Origin: Mytilus edulis
Taxonomy: Eukaryota > Mollusca > Bivalvia > Mytilida > Mytilidae
DNA: 64,000 bases
Direction: 5' to 3'
Assembly: GCF_963676685.1 (NCBI RefSeq)
Contig: NC_092350.1
Coordinates: 4,267,486 to 4,331,485, forward strand
Positions 12,030-23,530 of the stretch are shown here, in pieces. Position 1 is the first letter of the stretch, and the number at the start of each line of letters is the position of its first letter. The notes under the pieces were generated by a model, which did not search any database, had not been told where the DNA came from, and saw only the letters and a list, made by a program, of their open reading frames with translations. The position numbers and the translations under genes were made by a program.

Positions 12030-12390
12030 GCTAAATATTTTCATAAAACGAACGATACTAAGTGCTTTCATAAAACGAACGATACTACTAGTTGCTTTCA
12101 TCAAACAAGCTATATTAAATATTTTCATAAAAGAGCTACACTAAGTGTGTTCATAAAACCGAGCTGTACTAAGATTGTAGTACAAACTAGCTATACTAAA
12201 TATTTTCTTAAAACAAAAAAAGTTATATTTAGTATTTACATATACAAAGTATTTTTTAAATAAACTAGCTATACTAAGAATTTCATAAAACTATACATAC
12301 TCAGTATGTTCATAAAAACAATCTATACTTATTATTTTCATAAAACAAGTTTAACTAAATTTGTTTTATAAAACATAATTCATTAAGTGT
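12030..12390. repeat. Degenerate tandem repeat, about 28-35 bp (ttcataaaac...actaagt)
   Basis: About ten imperfect copies of a unit such as ttcataaaacgaacgatact followed by aagtg or aaatatt. The copies differ by small indels. The whole array is also present in unit B at 37345-37705 with the same order of variants, so it predates the duplication. Confidence 0.8.
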
Positions 12391-12739
12391 TGTCACAAAA
12401 ACCAACTTGTGTACATGTAACTGGTTAATTAGATTAATCAGACTGTTTTATCAAATATTTCATGTGAGTGCTTACCAATGTTTCAACATGGCCATTTAAC
12501 GGGAGAGAAAAGAATTACAATTGAATTTCAAAGATATTTTGTAAAAGCGAGACTTAAAATTTGATTTCCAAATTTTATCTTATATGATTTCATTAATTGC
12601 GTTGTTTCACTATAAAGTGTTTTTATATATGTACTTGCTATCCACAATAGTTATGAAGTCCTCGCATCCATGATGGTCATTTTCAATAGAGTGTATATAT
12701 GTCGTTTGTATGAAACGCCTTTCTAGATATTGTTATTTG

Positions 12740-12745
12740 TTTATT
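12740..12745 (-). promoter_or_regulatory. Candidate poly(A) signal for the receptor gene, unit A
   Basis: AATAAA on the minus strand about 245 bases after the receptor stop codon. The same hexamer sits at the same distance after the unit-B gene (38060-38065). Such hexamers are frequent in AT-rich DNA, so this is only a candidate. Confidence 0.3.
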
Positions 12746-12988
12746 TTTAGGAACGATTATATCTAAACATTCAAATGAATTTCTTAAGAAAAAACGTAAA
12801 AATGTTAAAAGCTTTATGTCTAAAAGGAACATAAAAGTCACAACCAAACTAATTTTAACCGAGGAATAAATTTTAAAAATATTCTTAATTTTCACGGGGG
12901 ATAATAACATAAACAAACTTCACATTGCGACATATTAATAAGTAATGAATAAAAGCACGAATTAAAGGATAATACATGTATAAGCTTA

Positions 12989-15004
12989 CTATGAAAGCAG
13001 GAAGTTATCCCCGTCCGTTATCGTTACTATCTCAGTTGTACGGCTTTGTCCTGGTTGGTCTGTCGTATTCATCTCTACCTCAAGTGAACGGCTTTGTCTT
13101 GGTTGTTTAGACGTGTTCATCTCTATCTCATGTGAACGGCTTCGTTCAGTTTGTTCTATCGATTTCCTGTCTACCTCATGTGTACAGCTTTGTCCTGTTT
13201 GTTCTATCGATTTCCTGTCTACCTCATGTGTACAGCCTTGTCCTGTTTGTTCTATCGATTTCCTGTCTACCTCATGTGTACAGCTTTGTCCTGTTTGTTC
13301 TATCGATTTCCTGTCTACCTCATGTGTACAGCCTTGTCCTGTTTGTTCTATCGATTTCCTGTCTACCTCATGTGTACAGCTTTGTCCTGTTCGTTCTATC
13401 GATTTCCTCTCTACCTCATGTGTACGGCTTTGACCTTGATGTTCCGACGTATTCATCTCTATCTCATGTGAACGGTTATGACCTTGGTGTTCTGACGTAT
13501 TCATATCCATCTCATGTGAACAGGTTTGACCTTGGTGTGCCGACGTATTCATCTCTACCTCATGTGTAAGACTTTTACCTTGGTATTCCGACGTATTCAT
13601 CTCTATCTCATGTGAACAGTTTTGGTCTTGCTGTTCCAACGTATTCATCTCTACCTCATGTGAACGGTTTTGTTCTGGTTGTCCCGTCGTATTCATCTCT
13701 ATTTCATATGAACGGTTTTGTCCTGGTTGTACCGTCGTATTCATCTCTATCTCATGTGCACGTATATGTCCTAGTTGTACCGTCGTATTCATATCTATCT
13801 CATGTGCACGTCTATGTCCTGGTCGTTCTGTTGTTATCATCCCTGTTAGTTGTGTTCTTCCACGTCTAGTTTCCCTTATTTGGTTCATTTGATCCTTGTG
13901 TGTGCAGCGGGTAATGATTTTCTTGAGGAGCAAAACGATTTTATTCCTCATTTTTGTTGACATCATAGTATAGATGATAAAATTTGACATACAACCTATA
14001 ATTGTAAATAGCCTTATACCTTCCATTAGCATAGCGAAATTGAAATATACAGAAACATTATTGTTACCAAGCGTATGTGTAAAATAATCCAGCCACCGTG
14101 ACATTATATATTCATACCTTTGTATCAGCATCACACTCCATCGTATGTCGATCCCAAAATTACCGTTAATGTATTCAAAACACCACCCCAAGGACACAAA
14201 TACTTTTGGAACCTCTGTAATGATGAATATCATTAAAAGTAAAATAACCATTGCAACTGATCTTCCTTCTTGTCTCCTTTGATTTGTCATCCGACCCCTG
14301 AACTTGTTAGTGATTAACTTGTAGACAATGAATAATGTAGATATCAGCATTACTAGACAACAGCTTGTCAAAAGAACGGTTTGGATCAGGAGATATGTTA
14401 CAGATGAGTATTCTACTATACCATTACCTCCGGAATGAAGAAGACAAAGTTTATCATCTGTTGAACCTATATAATTTTCAACACTCTCAGACCAAACGCT
14501 AAAATGTCGTGGAATACCTATTGCTATGGACAATAAGAAACAAATAACACAACAAATTGCAGCTTTTTGTTTGGTCAGCTTATTTTTCGTCCAAACTGGA
14601 AAAAGGATGGCTATGACCTTTTGTAACCCGAGACATGTTGTGATCATTGTTGATACATTGTGGAATGTGAAGGATAATATTGAGAGATGACGAGAAATAG
14701 AACAATACGGATATGGTAAATAACACTCGTAAAGTGCATCGTCTTCATTAAATCGAAATCTACAAATATATTGTGACAGGAATAGTGGTTCAAGTCCATA
14801 GTATGAAATCGCCGTTAATAAATCAGCTACAGCTAAACCTTGCATGAGGATTGTAGCAGGTGAACGCAAAGCTTTACGACAGAGTATAGTAAATATGACG
14901 ATGTTCATTAGCATTGATATATAGGATATAACTGAACCGGCACGGTACATATCTAGTATATTCTTGTCCTCATCTACCACAAAACTATCTCCAAAACCAG
15001 CCAT
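12989..15004 (-). CDS. Rhodopsin-like (Srw/DMSR-type) seven-transmembrane receptor with repeat tail, copy 1
   Basis: An uninterrupted 671-codon frame encodes a plasma-membrane G-protein-coupled receptor. Membrane segments fall near residues 24-46 (Asn34 as N1.50), 52-76 (LAVADLL, Asp61 as D2.50), 104-135, 148-170, 197-229, 249-275 (IFIITEVPKVF, the E-x-P pattern of Srw/DMSR receptors in place of CWxP) and 325-349 (CMSNFIIYTMMS). Cys94 or Cys101 and Cys187 could form the loop disulfide. The usual DRY is replaced by LQK (127-129). Loop 3 (about 278-325) is long and holds an N-glycosylation sequon, NVS (316-318). Residues 396-671 form a cytoplasmic tail of about 16.5 repeats of 16 residues. The ATG is the first in frame and aligns with copy 2. 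The ligand is unknown; the nearest known types bind myosuppressin/FMRFamide-like peptides, but a chemosensory role is equally possible. Confidence 0.85.
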   Translation of the reverse strand: MAGFGDSFVVDEDKNILDMYRAGSVISYISMLMNIVIFTILCRKALRSPATILMQGLAVADLLTAISYYGLEPLFLSQYICRFRFNEDDALYECYLPYPYCSISRHLSILSFTFHNVSTMITTCLGLQKVIAILFPVWTKNKLTKQKAAICCVICFLLSIAIGIPRHFSVWSESVENYIGSTDDKLCLLHSGGNGIVEYSSVTYLLIQTVLLTSCCLVMLISTLFIVYKLITNKFRGRMTNQRRQEGRSVAMVILLLMIFIITEVPKVFVSLGWCFEYINGNFGIDIRWSVMLIQRYEYIMSRWLDYFTHTLGNNNVSVYFNFAMLMEGIRLFTIIGCMSNFIIYTMMSTKMRNKIVLLLKKIITRCTHKDQMNQIRETRRGRTQLTGMITTERPGHRRAHEIDMNTTVQLGHIRAHEIEMNTTVQPGQNRSYEIEMNTTGQPEQNRSHEVEMNTLEQQDQNCSHEIEMNTSEYQGKSLTHEVEMNTSAHQGQTCSHEMDMNTSEHQGHNRSHEIEMNTSEHQGQSRTHEVERKSIERTGQSCTHEVDRKSIEQTGQGCTHEVDRKSIEQTGQSCTHEVDRKSIEQTGQGCTHEVDRKSIEQTGQSCTHEVDRKSIEQTERSRSHEIEMNTSKQPRQSRSLEVEMNTTDQPGQSRTTEIVTITDGDNFLLS
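12992..13819 (-). repeat. Coding minisatellite, 48-nt unit, in receptor copy 1
   Basis: Sixteen full units plus a partial one, each encoding 16 residues of the pattern G-Q-x-R/C-S/T-H-E-I/V-E/D-M/R-N/K-T/S-S/I-E-x-Q/T. Units 10-14 are almost identical (HEVDRKSIEQT) and alternate GQSCT with GQGCT, giving a 96-nt higher-order period at about 13150-13390. The outer units are of the EMNTSE type. There are no indels out of phase with 48 nt, so the frame is kept. Each unit offers Ser/Thr next to acidic residues. Confidence 0.95.
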
Positions 15005-16319
15005 TATTTATATCGGATGATTTGCCTTGTAAATAAGAATGCACATCTATTTTCTTGCTCGGACATCAAAATTAAACATTTGACAAAGGATTAACAAATG
15101 AAAAGGTAAATAGGCACATCATAATTTCCAATAGTTCCAATTTCCATGACGATATAATACACATGAACACGTAGATATTTCGTCATCTGAGTCTTAGTAA
15201 TCCATAGTTATTCTGGGCGGACGTTGTAATTAATACAGACGATTTACAGCTTTATTTCAAGTTCAGGAAAAAGATTCACAAATTGGAAGCGTTTATATTC
15301 ATTTGATAATTTTTACTGGTTTAAAATTCTAAGTGACACACATATATCATTGAGATGACTTAATGCCATATTGCAGCATAATACCAACCACTAATATTAA
15401 TATATGACAACTTATTTGTCCTTTTGTAAAATAACAATAATTTACCCATTGGTAAATGAAAATGACACTTAATTTTGTGTTTCCAAAACACTTTTTTTTA
15501 TTTTATCTTCAACAGGAATGATCAAACCAAAACATTTTGAAAGATAGAGATGTATAAAACATAATCACGTGAAGATGTATAAAACATAATAACGTGAAAG
15601 TCATGTTACCAAACGGGTATCAAAGTCATCAAACAATAGCCAAATCCGTCTAATGATTGTTACATGAAATATCCATTGATGTAAATTTTGGACTATTTTA
15701 AATCTTGGTCTATTTCTGAAATAAACTTTTTACATACTTTTGATTTTTAACCCTGTATGCTAACATTGCACATGTGAAATTTAAAAATTGTTTGTATATA
15801 CATTGAACGACAAATATATGTGAAGTATAAACTTTTCTGACGTCAGACACGCGAATCAATGAATGTGTTTGTAGATAGAAGATTTTGTGTTCTGTTAAAT
15901 TGTTCCTTTTAAAATTGTTACACGATGATGACTGCTGTACCCATATTTTGACTATTTTACTTATTATGTCTTTTTAGTTCACGCATCGTTGTAAATATAA
16001 CGGAATTTGATAAGACTGTAATCAAAGTGAGAGGTTTAGCGCTATAAATCCAGGTTTAATCCACCATTTTCTACATTTGAAAATGCCTGTACCAAGTCAG
16101 GAATATGACAGTTCTTGTCCATTCGTTTTTTATGTGTTTTGTCATTTAATTTTGCCATGTGATTATTGACTTTTCGATTAGATTTTCCTCTGAGTTCAGT
16201 ATTTTTGTGATTATACTTTTTACATGACGGCATACAGTCAAATAAACAGGAAACAACAATCTTAAATTGCCTACTAGGTAATAGAAAATCTCTGAATCGG
16301 ACCTCGCTCATCCGACATC
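15005..16319. other. Upstream region of receptor copy 1, shared with unit B
   Basis: Colinear with 40266-41554. TATAAATA lies just before the ATG (on the minus strand), too close to be a normal TATA box for this start. Either the 5' leader is very short or an upstream non-coding exon exists. The stretch around 15405-15530 (tatgacaacttatttgtcc, acccattggtaaatga) recurs diverged at about 17830-17955. The minus-strand frame 16311-16042 holds the words CLFDCMPSCK and HIPDLVQAFSNVENGG, which recur near 21000-21160 and 61960-62020; it is a repeat fragment, not a gene. Confidence 0.55.
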
Positions 16320-16724
16320 AAGGATGTACTAAGGTGAGGTTTTGAAATAAGTGTCAAATGTTCGGACTCTTTGGTGTTTTCCATACGATACAAAGTAATA
16401 TATTTTGTCCCATAACACATATTTATATTTTAACATAAGACTTAATAGCTCATAAAAGACCATTGACAAAATTTAAGCAGATTCTTGATTTTCTTTCTTT
16501 TGATTTGAGCCCAAAACAATACCAATGCAAATATAACGTAAAAGTCCGAGTGAGCCTTTTCCCGCCACATTTTATAAATCAAATATCTTGAAAAAGAAGC
16601 TCCATGACCTATCAATATTTTTAGCTTATTTTGATTCTTAACTAATACTCTTCCAGCTTAAAGTATCAATTTTGAATTCTTGATTTATTCAATTTTACCT
16701 TAGATCACCTAAGTACACCCTTAA
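16320..16724. mobile_element. MITE with aaggatgtacttaggtgagg termini, unit A
   Basis: The left end reads aaggatgtactaaggtgagg and the right end gatcacctaagtacaccctt, an imperfect terminal inverted repeat. The internal sequence (gtccgagtgagccttttccc, catgacctatcaatattttt) matches, in opposite orientation, the copy at 33941-34350. The unit-B copy is at 41555-41945. No coding capacity. Confidence 0.8.
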
Positions 16725-16787
16725 GAGTATACGATACGATGAGCGTATCTACATTGTACATAGTTAATGTTGTAAACAGATACTCCC

Positions 16788-17034
16788 CTGTCCCAAATCA
16801 GGACCCTCTGGCCTTTGTTAGGCTTCTATGATTTTTAATTTTAGTTTCCTGTGTATAATTCCGAGTTTAGTATGACGTCCATTTTCACTGTACTATCATA
16901 CATTTTTATAACGCCTCCGGGTGCAGGAGTTACTCGCTACCTTGAAGACCCATTGGTGGCCTTCGGCTGTTGTCTGCTTTATGGTCGGGTTGTTGTCACT
17001 TTGACACATTCCCCATTTCCTTTCTCAATTTTAC
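16788..17034 (+). repeat. 5'-truncated retroelement 3' tail, unit A
   Basis: From tgtcccaaatcaggaccctc to the 3' end at cccatttcctttctcaattt, this matches the tail of the element at 5973-7038 read on its own strand. The short ORF 16851-17042 lies in it and is not a gene. Confidence 0.75.
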
Positions 17035-18879
17035 TATTTTAGAGTTTGTTTTCGGAAAAGTCTTTATTTTAAGAAATTATTTTTATTATGTACTACAGAT
17101 CTGGTACTCTCTGTAAAGTCAAACTTGTAATGTTCAACTAAGGTCAATAACGTACAGAACTTATTAAATATTTATTTTTACTTGAGAACGACTGTAAACT
17201 GCTTCCTTGATTGTAACATGAAATAGACATTGCTGTGCAGTTACATGACGACATACAGTTATAAAAATACGAACACCTAGCCTACAAGGTATTATAAAAC
17301 TTGACTTCTCTCATTCAACATTGATATGTGCTGAAGACGAGTGTCCATGTAGACTTGTATGTGAATTGATACAACTTGAAATATTGGAAGTGTAAGGTTC
17401 TCTACAATTACCAAACACTCTTGTGTTACTTGCTGAGGGGCATCATTTTACAATACTGCAAATATGAGCAACATTTAATGTCATTTTGCAGATATTGGTT
17501 TATTTGCTCAACCTGTTAGGTAAACTAAAACATAAAACTCAAATTGACGGTATGTTAAATTTTGTTGGATTTTTAATGTTTTTTTTAAATCTTTTTATGT
17601 ACATGTGTTCGTTTGTTTAGATATTTAAATCATACAAATTTACGCTGTGATGACTCAATATTTTCAAGGAACTGTTTTAACAAGGATGATCCTTTTGTGA
17701 AACTGATCATTCGTATTAGTGTACATTGACAAACCGTGAAGTAATCAAATCTTTGACCAAGAGTAGTCCTTATTTTAGTAAAGCATATGACAGATTGATA
17801 AAACTACTTTTTAAAATATAAAATTAATTTATATGACAACGTATGTGTCCTTTTTCAAAATGGTAATGTTTACCCATTAGTAAATAAAAATGACACTTTA
17901 TTTATTTTGTGTCTCTGATGCACATTTTTGATTTTATCTACTACAGGAACGCTTGGGATTTTTTAAAACCTTAACAAATGAAAGGTCATGTTACCAAGGG
18001 TGTACATGTATACATCATAGCACAGTTCGTCAAATTAGTAATATTGTAACATAAAATAGCCATTGTTGTTAATTGAAATGATGGCATAGAACCAGGATCA
18101 CCCCTTCAATGGGGATATCTACCTTGTTAATAGATTTTGAGTTTTCAGAAGAGTCTTCGTAATATATATATATATATATATATAACATATTTTGGTACTT
18201 TTGTAAAATTGTGTTTATGATATATCATGTACCTTCAAATTGCATGACATTGTTAAGAGGAACCAGTTCTGACAAGTTTCATTAATGCATTCTGATATAT
18301 TTCGTATTTCAGATTGAATATTCTCTGTAAAGTCAAGATGATGTACAGCTCAGGAAAACGTCGTACAGTACTCACAGGAATGCATGAGATATCGCTTATA
18401 AGATTCTGAAATTTGTTTACAGTACATTTTATTTGAGAAACGACTGTAAATTTCCTCCATGATCGTAAATGCAATATACATTGCTGTGCATTTACATGAC
18501 GACATACAGTCATAGGAACAACTATCCCGAATTTGTCTACTGGGTAATAAAAAAAATCAGAATATATCGTTTTAATCCGACATTAATGCATGCTGCAGAT
18601 GCGCATTCACATGAATGAATAAAAACACAGCAACGCTTATTCAACATTTGCCTCAAATTTAAAACATGGCATATTGAAAGTGAAAGGCTCTCTGCAAGTC
18701 AAAAAACTTATGCAAAAACCTTTTATTTCTATCAAAACTCATGTTACCACTTAAGAAATTTCGAATTACGGTAATTCATTCAAAAACATATTATTTACCC
18801 AGGATGAGATGTTGGCGAATCAAATTTCCTTCATAGCTTCAATAAACATTAAATTAAATAGCGAATCGGGGGACATACC
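17035..18879. other. Intergenic region with older internal repeats and an AT microsatellite
   Basis: Modules repeat within the unit. The word cagttacatgacgacatacagt (17240) recurs as atttacatgacgacatacag (18490) and tttttacatgacggcatacag (16220). The block at 17830-17955 matches 15405-15530. A (ta)n run of about 22 bases at 18163-18184 is shorter in unit B (about 43590). The minus-strand frame at 18253-18513 is kept in B (43672-43932), but only as part of this repeated module. No gene recognised. Confidence 0.55.
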
Positions 18880-20220
18880 TTGTTTTTGTTGAATACCTAG
18901 CCTTCATATAATAATGTAAAAAAAACGGTGCATTGCCGGCTCATCTATATATTCGACGAAAGAATTGTCAATAAGCTTGGTAAAGATTCTATAAACAGTG
19001 AAAAAAGGGTATACAGAAATATTGTGAAACTGTTTACTCGCGTAGTGGTATTAACCATATGCTGATTCCATAATAACACTTAAGTATATCTCCATCTTTC
19101 TCTGAAATTAGTTCTATCAAAACTTTTGATTTTTTAACCGTGTATACCACCAATCCCTATATGAAATTGAAAACGCGTCTAAAAGAAATACACAACAATG
19201 CTTTCAACATATGAATGGAAGCATACGCCTTAAATTTATAACTTTGTGCCACAATCCGGCATATTCTACTAATAGTGAAAAAGGAAAAAAAAATTATTGT
19301 AACAAGTGATCAGTATGTTAGAGTTTCTTATTGTTATCATACTTAATGAATTTGGAGGTCGCCTTCTTCAACAAATTTTTGATATTCTTGCGGGAACGAA
19401 CTGTGCGCCTCTCCGTACCGAACACTTCTTATTTTCATATGAGTCGGAGTTCCTCCAGCCACTTGTCAAAAACAAAAATAAATCAAAGAAGTCAGATCAT
19501 GAATGGGTTCCATTCAATTATTTTCCAGATCTAGAGAATCAAAGAATCATCAGACATTGCTTGATTTGACCCATTTTTGACTTGTACTTCGATTTTCACA
19601 TAAGCGGTCACCTAAGTACAATTTCACCTACCTTAGTAGTAAAATATTAAATACCTTGTTTATAAATATTCAGTATTAACTTCACCAATCATACACTGCG
19701 GTCTTTAAGTATAGATTCTATGTACTGACGTTGTTTATAATCTTAATAACGTGTTATCGTATGCTTGTATTTGTCTTTGTGAATAATAACTTTAACCGTT
19801 TATTCACATCTGGTAGGATCAATTTTACGTGGCTCCGTACTGATACATCCCGTCATTGTGTAATTGTTCTATGGTATTTTTTTGGTTTTTGTATTCTTGT
19901 CTTTCTTTTGTTCACATCTTAGTTTTTTACAGTGATTAAGTTTATTACACAATGACGACTGTTGTGTCTCTATTTGTTACATTGTTATCTACTCTGTCTG
20001 TTTGTTTTGTTCACACATCGTTGTCAATGTAATGACATTTGATGCGATTGTAATACAAGTAAGATGTTTAGCGAGCTTTACAACCACAATTTTACTCCAT
20101 ACGGTAATGCCCGGAATGTTATAGTTGTGTTCCATTTGTATGATGTGAGAGAACCTTTGGTTTGTTTTCCTATTTGCTTAGGGACTATCTGTTTAGCATT
20201 TTCGTCGGAGTTCGGTAATT
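18880..20220 (+). pseudogene. Decayed reverse-transcriptase element, unit A
   Basis: Translated pieces match a reverse transcriptase I know from bivalve repeats: an upstream part near 18930-19060 (tgccggctcatct..., then YTEI/NCL and related words) and a core at 19306-19569 with LEFLI, FGGRLLQQIFDIL, GTNCAPLRTEHFLFSYESEF and WVPFNYFPDLENQ. The catalytic block present in unit B (44930-44990) is deleted here: the sequence passes from cagatcat straight to gaatgggttcc. Downstream, 19640-20220 is the untranslated tail (tataaatattcagtattaac, ttcacacatcgttgtcaatg). Several stops and shifts make it non-functional. Confidence 0.7.
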
Positions 20221-21937
20221 TTGATATTTTACTTTTTTCTGCCCTATCGTTTCCCGAAAGAAGAACCGACTGAATGAGTCATTTGCTTATAGGTATGGGT
20301 AAATCACTTGCCAATAAAAGTTAAAACAACAGGGGATCATTTAATCATTAAAGCCATACTCTGTAAATATCAGTAAAATAAAATCTCTTATTCTCTATAT
20401 AACATTATGTTTAAAGCTTCCTGCCGTGAACACTTACAGTTACTCTTCCTCTTATTTAACAAATGAAATACACGATAACACATTATTCATAAAGTCACTG
20501 AAGTTTTAGGTCGACATGTAATAACTACACTATAAATATATTTAAAAATTAAATCAAACATCGTAAAATACGTTAGTACTTGAATGATTGCAATCATAAC
20601 ACTTTTGAATTAAATAATGTATACTATATGTTTGGTTCAATTGAAATTGTATTATTGGTCTCGATACTTCAAAAGGTTCAGTTAAATCATCAATCGCTCG
20701 CCTGAAAATCGGCATTCTTATCCGCTATAGCACCCAGTAAAGCTAGCCATGGATCGATAAGAAACTATGAATTCTTCTGGAAAATCTCCCGACCAACATT
20801 TCCAATAATTTATAAATGACGAAGCATTATACATGTAGTTTTAGAGGGGGAGAATTTAAAAAGCTGGACGAATTAGTATTAAAAATTGCCTCTGACGGTA
20901 CTGTTCTATATTTTATCAGAACGAAGCAAAGAAAATGTAGATACTCGTCCTTTATTTTTGTCTGCAAAGTTTGGTTCAATTTGATCCAGACGTTTTAGCA
21001 TGTGAGGAAAAGTATAATATCAACAATGCCGAACTCCGAGGAAAATTAAAAACGGAAAGTTCCTCATCAAAATTCGAAATCAAAAGCTCAAACACATCAA
21101 TCAAGTGGATAACAAGTGTCATATTAATGACTTGGTACATGCAGTTTCTTATGTAGTTTCACTTGTAAGACAATCTCGTAATATGATTTCCTATTGAAAT
21201 ATTAGTGCAACTGGACCCACCAAGATTACCAACCGACGCAGCTTGATAAGAACGATATGATGATTGTTTTAAGGAATTTCCCAATAATCAATCATATAAA
21301 TTTTGAAACGATTTCGCCTTTCAGTTTCTTCGGAGAAAAAAATGATTAATGAGACCTGGTCGTAGACGGTTCTCTAAACAATACTCCTTCAAAATAAGGT
21401 TCAGTTGAACCGGGAATTTTCAAAGTAGTCTAGACCACAAACTAAAGCTTTCCGGAAAATAAAATGTTACTATTGCCAAAATTGAGGTCAAGATAATTGT
21501 CACTTTAATTGTTTGAAAGTTTTGGTCCTTGCGATATTGACAAATGCCGGTACCCTATACAATTATGGCCCGTATTAAAGGTGAATATCAAAAATTGACA
21601 ACACGAGAAGGTTATTATACTTTGCGCTGGCCCTCAGTGAAATAACCTTTTAGGGTTGACAAATTTGAATAGTAATCGCTTCTAAGTTTGTTTTATTATA
21701 CCGAACCAACAATGAAAAAGCCTTTGGAATCATCGAAAAGAACTGACCTTACTTTCGTGAAAAAAATCACAAGCTGACATTCGAAAATACATTAGTGTCT
21801 TAGAATTTCTGGCATGTTCAACAAAAGCAGCATCTTTTTGTAAAATATTGATGGCCCTGAAAAAGGGCGGTTTCTAAATAAGACATATCAATGGTACTTT
21901 TAAAGCCTTATTTCCTCGATGGGCTTCTTGAAAAATA
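20221..21937. other. Intergenic region shared with 45851-47470
   Basis: Colinear with unit B apart from a few indels. The piece at 21001-21160 (gaactccgaggaaaattaaa, acttggtacatgcagttt) is a diverged copy of the HIPDLVQAF repeat fragment seen at 16042-16311. Nothing else recognisable. Confidence 0.5.
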
Positions 21938-22733
21938 GTTATCAAAGGTACCAGGATTATAATTTAAAACGCCAGACGCGCCTTTCGTCTACATAAGACT
22001 CATCAGTGACGCTCATATCAAAATAGTTAAAAAGCCAAACAAGTACAAAGTTAATGAGCATTGAGGACCCAAAATTCCAAAAAGTTGTGTCAAACATGGC
22101 TAAGGTAATCTACTCCTGGGATAAGAAAATCCTTAGTATATCGAAAATTCAAAGTTTTGTAAACAGGAAATTTATAAAAATTACCATATAAATTAAATTG
22201 ATATTCATGTCAACACCGAATTGCCGACTACTGGGCTGGTGATACCCTTGGGGATGAAACGTCCACCAGCAGTGGCATCGACCCAGTGGTGTTAAATAGT
22301 TATTAAAGGTACCAGGATTATGATTTAATACGCCAGACGCGCGTTTCGTCTACATAAGACTCATCAGTGACGCTCATATTAAAATAGTTAAAAAGCCAAA
22401 CAAGTACAAAGTTGAAGAGCATTGAGGACCCAAAATTCCAAAAGGTTGTGTCAAATACGGCTAAGGTAATCTACTCCTGGGATAAGAAAATCCTTAGTTT
22501 TTCGACAAAGTTTTGTAAACAGGAAATTTAAAAAATGACCATATAATTAATATTCATGTCAACACCGAAATACTGACTACTGGGCTGGTGATACCCTCGG
22601 GGACAAAATGTTCACCAGCAGTGGTATCGACCCAGTGGTGTAAAATAGTTATCAAAGGTACCAGGATTATAATTTAATACGCCAGACGCGCGTTTCGTCT
22701 ACACAGGACTCATCAGTGACGCTCATATGTAAC
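21938..22733. repeat. Tandem repeat, about 350-bp unit (tatcaaaggtaccaggattat family), unit A
   Basis: Unit starts lie at about 21938, 22300 and 22648. Each unit has taccaggattataatttaa, gccagacgcgcgtttcgtct, gactcatcagtgacgctcat, tgagcattgaggacccaaaa, gataagaaaatccttag, gactactgggctggtgatac and atcgacccagtggtgt. The third unit breaks off after gacgctcatatg. The same array is in unit B (47471-48040 and 60994-61195), where a 12.95-kb insertion splits it. Confidence 0.9.
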
Positions 22734-23289
22734 ATGGACGTTGCCATTTTATCATTTTAAGTCTATGACGTAAATATCTTGACAGATAACTCGTGTACAA
22801 ATCTAGTAACTGAAAATTTATTCGCCAGTGAATGATAGGGTTATTGACCGCTGGTATAATTTTTTAAGGGTTATTTGTCCATTCTTTCAATTTGATGGGA
22901 CAAAAATGATTGAATTATTCAATGTCACATGATAACGTGTTACCCAATGCAATTGTTTGTTATATATGTAAGGTATAAAATGAGAAATGTTAGAAATCCG
23001 GTATGCTGTCGATCCGACAGCTTCTGGTTAAACTATTCATCAAACTTTATATGTATTAACAGTATATATGATAGCTCTATAAGGACACGCTTAAATCAGA
23101 ATCAGATCGCATCAATTTTTATTGTTTAATGTAAAGGAAAGGATATAGTGAATAAATCTACGAACAATGATTTAGTGTTAAGAGTCTTGACCAACTGGAA
23201 AAAATGAGATATTGGCAGATGTGTCTTACGTCATTTGGAATAAAACGGAACGTAAAGTACCTCGCAATGTATGGAAGGGAATATCCGCC
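22734..23289. other. Intergenic region shared with 61196-62699
   Basis: Matches unit B except for two extra blocks there (61521-62358 and about 62449-62562). No gene recognised. Confidence 0.5.
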
Positions 23290-23530
23290 ATAATTATACA
23301 ATTCTTAATTTGTGAAATGCAATTTCTTAATTCGTAACATACAATTTCTTAATTTGTAAAATGTAATTTCTTAAATGGTAACATGGTTTTTTTATCCGTT
23401 ACATGAATTTCTACATTTCTTGATTGATGAAATGTAAATTCTTATTGTGGACATACAATTTCTTAACTTGTTAACGTTTTTTCTTCATTCGTAACATGAA
23501 TTTCTACATTCCCTATGTTTGTGAAATGTA
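23290..23530. repeat. AT-rich tandem repeat, about 22-25 bp (acaatttcttaatttgtgaaatg)
   Basis: About ten imperfect copies of a unit alternating atttcttaattygt with aacatac or aaaatgta. The same array is in unit B at 62700-62940 with the same variant order. Confidence 0.8.

Noticed and set aside
13150-13430. CRISPR-like regular repeats
   Set aside because: The units abut with no spacers, lie inside a coding frame and the genome is eukaryotic.
13113-13869. Plus-strand ORFs across the receptor tail repeats (also 38383-39139)
   Set aside because: They are antisense shadows: a 48-nt repeat free of stops stays open in several frames. The minus-strand frame continues into a clear seven-transmembrane protein.
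16042-16311. 89-codon minus-strand ORF kept in both units (also 41281-41547)
   Set aside because: It is a fragment of a dispersed repeat (HIPDLVQAF words) seen at several other places, and shared by the units only through duplication.
18253-18513. 86-codon minus-strand ORF nearly identical in both units (43672-43932)
   Set aside because: Conservation is explained by the recent duplication. It overlaps a repeated non-coding module and lacks any motif.
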